From Eudorina sp. 2006-703-Eu-15 (lineage: Eukaryota > Chlorophyta > Chlorophyceae > Chlamydomonadales > Volvocaceae): 64,000 nt of DNA. Location of the stretch: positions 342,362-406,361 of the forward strand of contig BDSI01000095.1 of NCBI GenBank assembly GCA_003117195.1, in the 5' to 3' direction. Both the position numbers and the translations under genes were made by a program. The notes beneath the pieces are model-generated. The model worked only from the letters and a program-made list of their open reading frames with translations, did not search any database and was not told the origin of the DNA. Position 1 is the stretch's first letter, and every line of letters starts with the position of its first letter. Positions 23,923 through 35,631 of this stretch are shown here, in pieces.

Positions 23923-26900
23923 GAAGCGTGGGGGCCACGTGAGTGCCGTCTGAGGCTTACCGTCGGATTCGGGCTGTCGCTTGCCTAGGGTGTTGGGTTG
24001 CACTTTCTCCCATGGTAGGGAAATTGAGGAGGTCAGCCGCGAGGGGGGTTGACCCAACTGCAGGGCGCACCTGCGTTCCGAGAGGAAGTTGTGGTTTTGC
24101 ATCGTTAGGCAGTCCATGCCAGTGCGGTCCGGCTTTTCTGCGCATGTTTTAATTGATGTCGTCATGTCGAGATGCAGATGGGTCTTACACGAAATCCTTT
24201 TTGTCATGTGGTTTCAGAGTTGTGGCCGGTCTGTCGTGCATCATCCCGTGTAGCGCTGGTCGCCGGTCATGTGTTCTGACGTGGCGTGGAAGGGGAGACT
24301 GCGAGCTCCGCGTCTCTGGAAAAATGCCTTACAGGGCTTCCTTCTGAATGCAGGATGTGTGGCTTGATGCTCATATAGCTTGTGTCCGCAGGTTGAACGA
24401 ACCGTGTCTGTTATGCGTTAGGTGATGTCCGCGGGTGGGCGGGAAAGGGTAATAACGGCATGCGGGTAGCAGCGCTGGCTGTCGGGCCCTAGGGCCACCT
24501 GCGTGCACTGCCCCCTGTGCGTGGATTGTATCACTCGTTGATCACGTGCGGTGCTTTGGGAGGGGATATCGTGCGCCTGTGCTTCAGGGCAATGGGAGGG
24601 TGTAGTTTTGCTACGTTTTTACAGTTGCTGTAGTGTGTTCTCCGCTGGGGGAAGGGTGTAATCCCCGTGCGTAGGGAGGTGTATTGGGTTGCAGCAACTG
24701 GCGGTTGCTTCTGTATGTGAACGATGAGTCACTGGCGACGAGTCAATGCCGTTTCCCGGTGCACCTGAAGGTGGTGCAAAGTCCGCACGTCAGACACAGG
24801 AACGATTCGCAGTGCAACCGCTCATGTCAGTACCTAGGCCAGGGCGTCCGCATTGATCCGGTATGACCTTATCAGTTACCGGTGGCATCCACCCATCCGG
24901 TGGCAGTTCAGCGAGGGTTTGCCGCCGCAACCCTTACGTCACATCAAACGATAACTTCAAAACCTCTGCATTCGCAACGCAAAGGAATCATACCAGGAGT
25001 CTAGCATATTGTGGCCCGTCCCTGTCATGAGCTACGTTTTGTAAAACAAACACCTGCTGCCTGTTGCTAGCATCACCATCCCACACGTGACGGCCTGGCT
25101 GTCGCTGCACACCCTGGTCTGTCACCGGCCTACGTCTACCTGCCCGGGCTGCGAACGTGCGAACTGGGCGGGCCAGCAGCCTGGGTACCCTCATCGGCTG
25201 CACCCCGCAAGGCTGCAACAGGAGACATCATGGCGGCGGAAGGTGGAGGCCGCAGCGCCAGCGCCTGGCAGCGCCGCCGCGTGACCGGCAGGGCCATGGT
25301 GACGGCTCATCACGGAGCCCTGCTGCCACCACCGCTCGCTCCGGCCATTCCGTCGCGCCCCTATTGCGTACAGTATCCCAGACCTTATCGAGAGTGGGGT
25401 GGACCACACTTCCACCGCCGCCGCGCAATTGCAAGCACGGCAATCGCACATGTGCCATCCAGCTCCCCCGCCGGCAACCAATCATGGTCACACATACACA
25501 TCGGGCGCGCAGCCACCCGCGTAGATCCATCCGGCTACTCCCGAGCAGCCTTCAGTCCCAGGAGCTCGCGGCACAACACGCCCATAGCGCCCGGTGGCCT
25601 TCCACTCGGGACCCAGGCACCCAGCGCCCCCACCCACCCCGCCCCTCCAAGCGCTCTCGTCCTCGCACACCGAAAGCGCTCTCGTCCATGCATACCGAAA
25701 CCGTGCGCCATGAACGTATCACGCCCCTTCCTTCTCCCCCTCCTCCATTCACTCCCGCCTCCCGCCTGCCCCGCCTGCCCACTGTGGTGCGGCCCCGCCC
25801 ACCCAACTCCCGCGCTACCGCCGACCCGCCCCCGGTATCCCACCGATTGCCCCTCCCGGCCATCCGGGCCCGCCTGGTGCTGCCCCATGGGTCCCCCCTA
25901 CAGTCCACCCGGTTGGGGGTGGTGATAGCCACCGATTGAGGCACCAGCAGCCCATGCGGCCCAAGACCCGTCCTCACGCAGCTCCGGCACGTGGCCTAGC
26001 GAGCGAGCTTGCGAGATGTCGTCTCACAACCTGGATGATTGCCGATCGGCACCTTGCCCCGGGTCTCCCTCAGCGAGGAGGGCAGACGGGGGCAACCGAG
26101 CCTTGCCGGCCCCGTCTTGCCACACGGAGGCCAAGGGGAGTTCCATTAAGAGGTCGGCTCACTGCCCGCCGTTGCCGCGACGCTTGGCTGCGCCGTACTC
26201 AGACCCCAACGCCTTGATTAGGTTCTTGGTCTCGAGGGTGTCTGCGAAACAAAATCAACGACCAGAATAAGGAGGGGCAAGTGCAGGACGAAACGCGGAA
26301 GGGGGCCTGGCAGTTAAGCTAACTGGCCTAGGGCGCATCGTCATGCAGAGACAGGCACGGTAGGGGCGCACTGGTAACCTGGTGTGTTGGCGCGTATGAC
26401 TGCATGACGCCACGACCCCCCGCGGGTGATGGAGGATGGGTGCGCAGTCCTTGGCAGGGGTTAATGAGATGGGCGCTAACGAGATGTTTGGGCCCGTTGG
26501 ACGTCCGGTCGGGATCAAGGGGGCCTACCCTGTAGCGGGTACATAATGTAAGGCTGCCGAGTCTCGCCACGTGGAAGCGGGCGCGCATCTGTGTGTGGTC
26601 AGTGTATGCGTGTATGCGAAGCATGTCGGCCGCGGATCGGGTGAGCCTGTACCTCGGAAGCCCGGCAAAGGACACGTACGGGGTTGTTGAGACATACGGG
26701 CGCGTACCTGTCGTACAGCGAGCCTGTCTGTGGCCGGGCGGCAGTATGCGTTTGTTTGATTGCTTGGTGGTTAAGCGATAAAGGGGGCGTTCTGCTGGAA
26801 GCCTGGGTCGTCGTTGCGGCACACCGTACACGGTACGGATGGGTACGGTGAGCATACTGTGGGCCTGGCGTTCGAGGAAAGGCAGTGTTACACAGACGTG

Positions 26901-27096
26901 CAAATTTTATTAAACATTAGAGGACCATAGTTTCTGCCTTCCCCAATATTGCAATTTGCAGACAGTGTGACCGCGTATTTCCTGTGTGTTGTGTTGCGCT
27001 GTATTGTGACCTGCTTCCATCGTTTTCCGAGGCCGGGAAGTCCGTGCTCCGTGGAAAGTGGCTTGACGATACAATCCTCCGTCATCATAGGCAAGT
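23923..27096. other. intergenic region between paralogues C and D
   Basis: About 3.2 kb. The segment 24386-24471 matches 30358-30447 downstream of D (shared blocks CGCAGGTTGAACG, GTGTCTGTTATGCGT, AGGTGATG, AACGGCATG), so the duplicated unit included 3' flanking DNA. A TGTAA occurs near 24,657, a candidate polyadenylation signal for C. From 25,000 to 26,300 there are long open frames on both strands, but they lack conserved motifs and splice structure, so I do not call a gene. Confidence 0.5.
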
Positions 27097-29912
27097 ATGT
27101 CTGAGGCTTCAAACACATCCACCGAGTGGAAGAACCGCTTGGGTTCTATAATCGATCAGGTTGCGGTGGAGGGTCATTTTGCATGCAGCGGTGGAGCTAG
27201 CGATGGCCTTGTGCTTCCAAAACTGGCCGTGACTGGCATCGGCTCAGTCCGGCTGCCCCTCCGGGGCAACCAGACGGCCGACTTGTTTGCAGCTGGCCAG
27301 CCCGCTCCTTTCGGCAAAGGCCTTGACACAGTGCTGGATCCCGCTGTGCGGCGGGCAACCCAGCTCGACGCGTCTTCAATCTATGCCGACCTTGAGTGGG
27401 AGAAAACGCTTCAGAAGATCACCGCGGGTAAGGCGGCGAGTCAACTCGCATAACAAGCCACTGGCGGGGAAATCTCTTGGGTCGTGTTGCGTAGGGCCTC
27501 CTCAACGTTTTCCGCAGCTTGATGCAGCAATATCCCCTCTAACGTTATTTGGAAAATGATTTCTTCTGTCATTCATCCTGACAGAAGTAACCATTGGCCT
27601 GGGCGTCGACGCGTTTGCCGACGTGCGAGCCCGGCTGCACAAGCTGCTGTTGTATGAGCCCGGGGGTCACTTCGTGGCGCACCGCGACACGGAGAAGGAG
27701 CCCGGCATGTTCGCCACACTGGTGGTGCAGCTGCCCGTGGAGGGCGGCCACACCGGCGGGACCCTGCGTGTGACCCACCGCGGCCAGGCCTTCGAGTGGG
27801 ACACGGCCGCGGTCAGCCGCGAGGGTCACCTCTCCTACGCCGCCTTCTACGCCGATTGCGAGCACGAGCTGACGGCCGTGGCGTCCGGACTGCGTATGGT
27901 GCTGACGTACAACCTGGTGCGGGTGGACCCTGGGTCACAACCGAGGGCTCCCCGTGGGGACGGCCCGGGGCGGGAGCCCCTTGAGGCGGCGGTGCGCGCC
28001 TGGCAGAGCACTCCGGCTGCAGACCGTGTTGTGGTCATCCCCCTGGAGCACAAGTACACGAAGACCAACTTGTCGTTCTCCGGTCTGAAGGGCCGTGACG
28101 CGGCGGTTGCGCGGCTGCTGGCGGGCTGCGAGCTGCTGGACGTTGACCTTGCGCTGGTGACCAAAACGGTGAGGTGAAGTCACTCTCAGATTCAACCAGG
28201 AACGAGGCCCGCAACGGAGTCGCGGCTCATGTAGCACGGCATGGCACGCACCACCTGAAGGGAGCGGTCATCCTGGCAGCCCGTCAGCCCTCTTAATTAG
28301 CTTCTTACTGGACGGCACGCCGGTATTCCTTCTGTGCCTACTTTTGTTCCTCGCTGCATTTATCTTATAGGTCGCGGGCGACGTGGACGCCGAACCGTGG
28401 AAACGCCAAAGGAACAGCAGTGGAAACGCGTTGCTCGAGGCGTTACAGGCCTGGTCGAACATAACCGACAAGGAGCGATACATGTGGAATGTCGATGTGC
28501 GGGATGCGGTAATGGGCGAGGTAAGGTATGACTGGGTCAGCATCATGAAGTGGGTCCCACTGAGCGGCCAAGATGACGGTCCGGCGGCCGCCGAAGGCAG
28601 CAACCAAGAAGACTACGACTCGGTGAACACCGAGGGCAGCGACACTGACGAGACGGACGACTCCGAGGACAGCGACGGGGAAGACGAGATGAAGGGACCT
28701 GACTTTGAGTTTGATGTGGAGGCCTGCCTGCTACGGGGTGGAGCCCTCTTCGACGCCGACGCAGAACCCGACGAGCGCAAGTACGTGGGCTACACGGGCA
28801 ATGAGGGCTGCACCCTGAACTACAGCTACCACCGTGCGGTGTTGGTGGTCTGGCCGCGCGCCTTCAAACGCACCCTTACCTGCGCTGGCGGCTTTCGAGT
28901 GGCTGTCTACGGGCTAGGATGGCTAGTTGAGCAACTGACATCACCGAGCGGCACGAGCCTCCACAGGTATTGGTGGCGGCGCCCCAAGCGAGCCAATATC
29001 GATGGGGACGCTGTCCTGCGAGAGTTTAAGGCGCTGCTGGATGCAGTCCTGGAGATGGCGGAGGTGACGCCCGAGAAGGCGTTTCCGGGGACCACGTACT
29101 ACGGTAGGTGTGTGTACTCCGGCGCGAATGCGGAGCTGGCGCTCAAGTTCGGCGCCTCGGCGGCTGTGGTGGAGCTGGCGGGCAGCAGCGTGCTCTGTCG
29201 CTTCGTTGCGGCGCTGGCGAGCTCCGAGGGCCTGGCGTCGGACTCGGTGGTGCGGGCGCTCGCAGCCGCTGCGGCGGCGGTCGCGGAGCCGGCGGTGGCG
29301 GATTCTGTGTTGGCGCTCGTGAAGAGCTTGGCCGTCCGCCAGTTCGAGCGCTGCGTGCAGCTCGCCCAGGAGCCGGCAATGCCCGAGGCGCTGCGGGGCC
29401 GGGTGGCCCAGGCCCTCATGGAGGGGGACGGATTCCTAAAGCTGCCGCAAGAGGATGTGCTGCGCATGGCCCGGCTGGTGTGCGAGGGCGGGCCGGCGTT
29501 CACGCAGCACCAGGCGGCCTTCTCCGCAGCCGTGCGCGGGAGGCCAGACGCGCGGGCGCTGCTGCGGGCGCTGCGCAAGGAACCTGGTGGCGTGCGGGAG
29601 CTCGTGGCTGACGGGTCTCCCGCCACTTCTCGAAAGGCCAAGAAAGCAAAGACGGTCTCGGTGCGAACACGGAAGGGGGCCGACGCGGCAGCCACGCCTT
29701 CGGAGAACCCACCAAGTGCCATCGGGAGTACAAGCATGCGGCCCATAAGTACAACGTTGCGGTCAGCAGGCAGCTGGGGAAGCTGCATACCCCCGCTTCG
29801 TCCGCGGGGCGTTCTGCGGCCAGGGCCAACGACCCAGCGCCGCATCGGGCCGGGGCCGCTGTCACGGCAGCCCCGGCTGGCGCACCCGGCCCCTCTCCTG
29901 CGGCGGTGGTGA
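27097..29912 (+). CDS. 2OG-Fe(II) oxygenase-like protein, paralogue D with altered C-terminus
   Basis: Three exons: 27097-27427, 27585-28168 and 28371-29912, about 818 residues, all open. The oxygenase core matches C closely (HFVAHRDTEKEPGMF, GGTLRVTHRG, YADCEHEL, Arg-MVLTYNL), so the iron ligands and the 2OG Arg are present. The acidic linker (TDETDDSEDSDGEDE), KYVGYTGNEG...WPRAF and one helical unit follow. After LRKEPGGVRELVADG the sequence departs from C: intron 3, the end of exon 3 and the first part of exon 4 are missing, and the remaining exon 4 DNA (matching C from about 23,560) is read in a different frame, giving a basic then Pro/Arg-rich tail. The protein may still be active because the catalytic half is untouched. 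Function and substrate are unknown. Confidence 0.65.
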
Positions 29913-32226
29913 GGGCATCATGGGGCCGCGGAGGCGACCCTGTCATAAGCAGCTGGACTGGGGCGGTCGCCGCTGCGTTAGCCTGGTTGCTTTTGAGCGC
30001 TCTGCTCCCCCTTGTTAATGCCTGCTCCCCCTTGTTAATCGGTTGAAGGGTTAGGTAATGAGGGCGCCTCGGGAACATCATCTGCGGCTGGCCGGCGGGA
30101 TTCCGGGCCGCTTACCTGGGTTGGTGGGTTGGTTTCTCCTACATTTGGGGAGGAAGCAGCCGACCAACCCAGGTAAACGACAGCCTGAATCCCGGGGCCG
30201 TTGCCAGTACCTCGGCGGAGCATCTGGCTGGGACCGCCGTCTAGCAGCTTACGATTAAAACAAGCGATGCGGTTTGCAGGTGTTGGCGCGGTTTATCGAT
30301 CGGGTAAGGCACGTTGGGAATTCATGGCTTGCTGCCGTTGTGGCTTGGCGTTTTGTGCCCGCAGGTTGAACGGACAGTGTCTGTTATGCGTGAGGTGATG
30401 CCAGCTGCTGACGGACTTGAAAGGGGAACAACGGCATGTGGGTAGCAGGTGTTGACGGGCGGGTCCGAGGGGCACATGAATGCGCTGCATCTGTTGCTTT
30501 GCTGCAATAGTGCAGAAACAGCAAACGAACGTTAACAGTGGCATCCCAAATTTGGGAACTCAGCGCGCTCCGCCGTCTAGATGCTTAGCTGATACTCGAT
30601 GAGTCATGTTTCTGGCTGTTGTCGTTCCGTTGTCGGTACGATGCTGATGGGTGTATCGTGCACCTGTGCTTGGCAGTTTTAGGGTCGTTATGGGCCTCCT
30701 GATACGGTTGCCCGTTGTCGTGCTGTTTGCCACGCGGTAGATAAGCTATGTCACAGATTGCTGTGCTGTGGGGACCGAACGCGACGTGCCGCTCATGGGT
30801 TTTTGGGTGTTCGTGGAAATCCGGAACTGTTGGTCAACGTGTAACCACCGCATCTGGTCTGGGAGCCTCACGGCAGCTGGACTGCGTCGGGTTGGGCACG
30901 TCGGCAGGCCCTCGTACAATAGACGGGGGCCCCGTCTGCAGTATGACATACGCTGCGCACGGCAGTTCACGCAAGAGGCTGTCATGTGGAGGCGGCTGCA
31001 TTCAGTGCTAACCAGAAGGAAACAGCAGCCCTCTGGGAGGGGGATGATGACACCGACTGGGGCACGGTCGCACGGGGCGATGTGGAACGTTCCGAACGCG
31101 ATCGACGGGACCGTATGCCGTGGAGAGAGCTGCCTGGAGCCCGCTGCATGGTGGCATGCGGCCCAGCAGAACATCGCGCCCCTGCATAAGCCAACAGCCG
31201 GTAGGCAGAGACCCACATGCGCATCCACACGGGTAGCTGGGTGCCGCCCTGTCCTCTCCGACAGTAATTCACCGCATGGCCCGGCCGATCACGTAGGCGG
31301 CTCTTCCACACAGGTCAGCCAGCCGTGGTCCTCGACCCCTCGTAGGATTGTACGACCCGCACCCTCCAGGGCCAACTTGCATCCTCGTGGTTGGGGCAGC
31401 GCCCACCCGCCGCCGGGTGTCAGGCATCTCCACCCTCCGGACTCTCCCGCCGACAGTCGGCAGCCCCCTTGGGAGCCGTCCTTGCCCGCGTCCGCGTGCC
31501 CCACAGTCCACGTGCCGTGCACCTCAGTCAGGGCCTAGCTGCTTGCAACCCCCCTCCCGCCCTCATTCATTCACTCCGCAACCGAACACGCGGCCACTCG
31601 CAAAACCCTGTCCAAATCCGACACGCATCGCCCTTGCGCGAAGTCGAGTCATGTCCGATGGGTCCGAGCAGGGGACGAGAAAGGGACGAGCAAGGGAGCT
31701 GCTGCTGCGTCGCACAGGCCAATGCACCAATCAATCGCTCCACAGGTTGCAGGGCGCGTCCCCGCGGCTCCGTGCATGTGCACCAGACCAAATCCGAATC
31801 CAGATCCACATGCCACGCTTCAGTGCGCGCGGTGAATGTATTGCAAGTACGGCATCCCAGACATCTCCGCGCAGCTGTACGGCCGCCGTCCCGAGGCCAG
31901 TACGGCACACGCTTTCGCTGCAGCGCGGGGCCGAGATGCTCGTTCGTGAGGCCACGGCGTGCCCGGCGTGCATGGGCCTCAAGCCGGGGTCGGTGCCGGA
32001 CAGTTGCAAACCGTAAGCGACAGCGGCAGCCACAGACACGCAGCCGCAGCACAGCAGGCCAGCCTCTGTGGGCCGCCGCCACGCCGACACGGCAGCAGCC
32101 TGACAGGAAGCTAAAGGACCCACGGCCCGTTCCCGTGCACAGTGACTCTCCCCCCACTCCCGCGTGTGTTGTGCAGAACCGGTCAGGCACGACCCGGGGG
32201 CACGATTCGACTCCAGCTGTGACGGC
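29913..32226. other. intergenic region downstream of paralogue D
   Basis: About 2.3 kb between the stop of D (+) and the stop of the FAST/OPR-like gene (-), a convergent arrangement. It contains the hairpin at 30096-30194 and the flank shared with C at 30358-30447. Long open frames around 31,350-32,200 have no recognisable motif and overlap each other on both strands, so I regard them as chance frames in GC-rich DNA. Confidence 0.5.
30096..30194. repeat. long imperfect inverted repeat downstream of paralogue D
   Basis: A perfect 14-bp inverted pair, TTACCTGGGTTGGT (30112-30125) and its complement (30163-30176), nested in an outer pair CGGGATTC (30096-30103) and GAATCCCG (30187-30194). It lies about 180 nt after the stop codon, so it may fold in the 3' untranslated region. 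Confidence 0.75.
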
Positions 32227-34531
32227 CTACAACTTGGTCCCCAGCCGCTCGACCGCCTTCGCCAAACGAAGCTGCAGCTCGCCGCCGTCCCTCACGGCAG
32301 CAGCCCCCGTCGGCCCGGTCCAGCCCTTCGCCTGCTGTCGTACGGCGTCCAGCAGCGCCGGCTGTCGTACTCCGTACACCGCGAGCGCCTCCATCAGCAA
32401 CACCAGCTCCAGGGGTTGCAGCGCGCGCGGCGCGGCGACGACCGCCTCCGCCGCCCGGACCAGCAGCGGCAGGTTTGGCTCCGGAACCCCCTGTAGCGCC
32501 AGCGCATGCGCCGCCAGGGCCAGGTCCCGCGCCTCCGGCTGCGGCGCCGTCAGGTCACCCACTCTCTGAGCCATGGCGTCCGCCGCCACCTGCCGCACCA
32601 AACGTCAGCCGGCCGGGCCGCGCCGGCCCCGTGGGTCGGGTCCCGGTCGGTATACCGCGGGATGAGAGGGGTGAGTGGAGTGCGGATACGGGCAGCGGGT
32701 CATGATGGGCCCGACGAGCAATTTTAAAGCCCGCGGGGGCGACCGTTGGGGTAGCGTGTCATGTCATGTCCTCCCAGCACGCCAGCAGGGGCGATGTCGT
32801 ACACATGTGCAGTTCCGCCCCAGATCAATGTAACATCAGTAACAAGCTGGCACCCCGATTCGACCCCCTACCATCTCCCCCCCCCATCCCACCCGATCCC
32901 GATCCCGCTTCCATCGCAGCGCGAGCCAGCCGCTGCGCCCGTCCCGCCCTCAGGTCCTCCGCCCGTCCCTCCCTTCCTCCCTTCCCCCCTTCCTCCCTCC
33001 CTCACCCACCTGCAACACCAGCGCATTCCGCTTCCGCCGCCGTTCCACCTGGCCCTGCGCGCGCACTCCCGACGCGGCCTCAGGGCTGCTGCTACTGCTG
33101 CTGTTGCCACTGCTGCCACTACTGCCGCTGTTGCCACTGCTGCCGCTATTGCCACTGCTGCCGCTGCTGCTGCCGCCAGGCGACGGCTTCCTCGCCGTCT
33201 CCGGCCATGAGGAGATGCTGCCCAGCCAGGCGCCCTTGCCGCCCTCCCGCCAGCTGCCCCCGGCGGCACTGCCCCGGGGGTCAGGCTGCGGCGCGCCTCG
33301 CGGCCCGAAGGTGGCGTACGCCACTCCGTACACCCTCATGTCCTGCGGCGCGAAGGAGCTCCACCGCCGTATGGAGCACAGCGCCACCCGGTCCAGAACC
33401 ATCTGGGGGGGGGGCGGGGGGGAGGGGAGGGCACCCGGGGGCCGGGGAATATAGGAAATTGAAAGACATATTCAAACTGGGCTGGGAGGGCACCCGGGGG
33501 CGGGGGGGGCCCAGCGGGTGCGGCGATTCAAACGTACTGGCGTCGAGGCCGCGAGCGCGTCTGCACCTACACGCGCCTGCGCATCGCACCTGCAGCTTCT
33601 CGCTGTCGTACAGTTCCGGGGGCAGCGTCCGCATCAGCGCCCACAGCAATGTGGCCAGCCGGCGGGGGCTGGCTTGGAGCACCTGCATGCGGTCCCGGGT
33701 GGCCCAGGCGGCCAGGTCCAGGATCAGGTCCCCCGGCTGGCTGAGCAGCAGGCGCTCGTCTGAGGGGGCGGCGGCGGGGGCGGGGGCGGTCGGCGCAGCC
33801 GTGTCCGGGACGTCGTCGCCGCCGCCGCCGGCGCTGTCCGGGAGGCCCGCCACCCCCGGCGGCGAGGTCGGGGGCGGCGACCGCAGCTTCGCTAGGGCGT
33901 GCAGGTAGGCGACCGTGTCCCGCAGCTTGCCGAACCGCAGCGTCACGGCGCGCAGGCGGGGCTCCAGGGCGGCCAGCAGCTGCTGCGCCGCAGCGGCGTC
34001 GAAGTCGGGGTCGTAGAGCTGGGCGACCCTGACGCGGCGCAGCAGCGCTGCCATGGCGACGGTGTCGAACTTCTGCTGGTACAGGGCCCAGCCCTCCTGC
34101 AGCTCTTGCAAGGTCGAGCGCTTCCCCAGGCGGAACGTCAGCTGACGTGGGTCGATGTTGTGGCTGTAAGCAAGCAGCCACGTGCTGCCGGGTGGGACTT
34201 TTTGGGCGGCGTCGCGCAGAATCTCTCGTCGCCGAGCCGTGTGGCTGTCCGATGCTGTGCTCGCATGCCGAGCCCAAAAGCCGAAACACCCGACATGAGT
34301 CAAAGGATGAAATGAAACGGAACAGTGATCATCCGCAGGAAACACAGCCGACGATGAAGTTGCCGCCTCGGAGCATGGGGATTGAGACACCCCATCAACG
34401 CCCTGGCCGCCACTGTTGTTCACTAAGTCCACGGAAATGCAATCTACAGACGATTGCCAGCCCGTTCCTGTACACTGATTGCTTACGCCTAGCCTGCCTC
34501 GTCGTAACAATCTTGAAAAGGCTACTAACAT
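32227..34531 (-). CDS. FAST/OPR-like alpha-helical repeat protein, putative organelle RNA factor
   Basis: Three exons join in phase: 34531-33590, 33402-33010 and 32589-32227, about 565 residues. The N-terminus MLVAFSRLLRRGRLGVSNQ is Arg/Ser/Leu-rich like an organelle targeting peptide. Downstream, repeated amphipathic helices resemble algal FAST-kinase-domain and octotricopeptide-type proteins: LQELQEGWALYQQKFDTVAM, RRLATLLWALMRTLP and RRWSSFAPQDMRVYGVAYA, the last close to the F.PQ.L...WAYA signature. The middle exon contains a Ser/Gly/Asn run encoded by a CTG/TTG-type triplet repeat at about 33085-33180. The C-terminal exon is all helix (LALAAHALALQGVPEP, LLMEALAVYGVRQP). No RAP domain is visible at the end. 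Members of these families process or stabilise chloroplast or mitochondrial RNAs. The specific target is unknown, and the family call rests on pattern only. Confidence 0.5.
33450..33479 (-). repeat. dispersed intronic element, copy 1
   Basis: Core read on the - strand is AGACATATTC reversed, followed by TTTCAATTTCCTATA. It lies about 45 nt upstream of the 3' splice site at 33403 of the FAST/OPR-like gene and is followed by a C-rich tract. Confidence 0.7.
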
Positions 34532-35631
34532 TTTATTTGGTAGAAGATTATTGCATTAACTTAGGAAGTAGGTATGTCGAGGACCATTTCCTTACAATCA
34601 CAACTCCTGGCTCTCAGCGCAACTCCAGATGAAATGTGAGCGATAACGCATTGATCGTATCGTGATATATGAGTCAAGTGCATCAGAATCTGTTTCTGTG
34701 ACAGTGAAGCGCACCATGGTACGGGATCACCAGATGTACGACCCACGGGTCCCAAACCAGCCCGTTCCAACCTCAAAAACACGGGCATACGGCAGTCTTC
34801 GCGTTGGGCTCGGGTTCCTGTACGGCAGCTTGGTGCACCTGCCCAATGGGCCCGCGATGCAGCTCAGGGAGGCAGTTTAGACAACATAAACAAGGATGGC
34901 TGCTGCCCCGCCACGCTCCGGATACGGTAATCCCCATTGGGCACCGCGAATACGTGCGGCCTCCCCCCCATTGGCGGGACCGGGGACGACCAGGTCCTTT
35001 CCATGTCTGCCGTGAACGATGTCGCCAACCGGCCACAGTTCATACATGCATACACATTCACGCAAGCCCTCGCGCACCCGGCGGGATTCGATCGGGGTGG
35101 GTGGCCCCGCAGGGCTGGCCGTGGCCAAAAATACGGGCATATAGATCGCAGGTAGAGATCAGTGCAACACTTCCGATAAACCTGCCGGGGCGGCCCATAT
35201 CCAATATGTTGCCTTAATGGTTTATGAACGGAATTTCCCGCATCAAAACCAAGTGAACGTATGCGGCGTGTGCTGAGCGAACGTGCCGCGGAACGGCAAC
35301 CGCCCGCCCGTCCTGGCAATTCGTTCGTGTTCCCGAACCGTTACTTTCGAGAACTTTCTAAAACCGTTGCTTTCTCAAGCGGCTGCTGTCAGGTATGCAT
35401 CTTGAATTACACGCATTGCCGTACGTCAGCACCGCCGCCCAATCACCACCACCAACAACAACAACGCCGCACCCAACTGTACAGGCCCCCGACCCCCCTG
35501 TTCACGGTCGTTGCTCCTGGTGCCTCCTGGCTGCTGCTGCTGCTACTGCTGCTGCTACTGCCGCCGGCCCGGCGCTGCTACAGCCGCCTCCGCCTCCCCC
35601 ACCACAGCGGCGTCGTCGTCGGTTGCGGCGG
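34532..35631. other. intergenic region between FAST/OPR-like gene and SpoU methyltransferase gene
   Basis: About 1.1 kb. Both genes run leftward, so it holds the 3' end of the methyltransferase gene and the promoter of the FAST/OPR-like gene. On the - strand TGTAA occurs at 35411-35407, about 220 nt after the methyltransferase stop, and is a good candidate polyadenylation signal. The part nearest 34,532 is AT-rich. Confidence 0.5.
35407..35411 (-). terminator. candidate TGTAA polyadenylation signal
   Basis: TGTAA is the usual polyadenylation signal in volvocalean algae. This one lies about 220 nt downstream of the SpoU methyltransferase stop codon on the same strand. Confidence 0.45.

Noticed and set aside
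25157..25939. Long open frames on both strands between paralogues C and D
   Set aside because: They overlap one another in several frames, contain no recognisable motif and have no consistent splice structure; GC-rich DNA often stays open by chance.
31391..32569. A 392-codon open frame on the + strand
   Set aside because: Its 3' half runs antisense over the FAST/OPR-like C-terminal exon, and the rest is Arg/Pro/Ser-rich without domain features.
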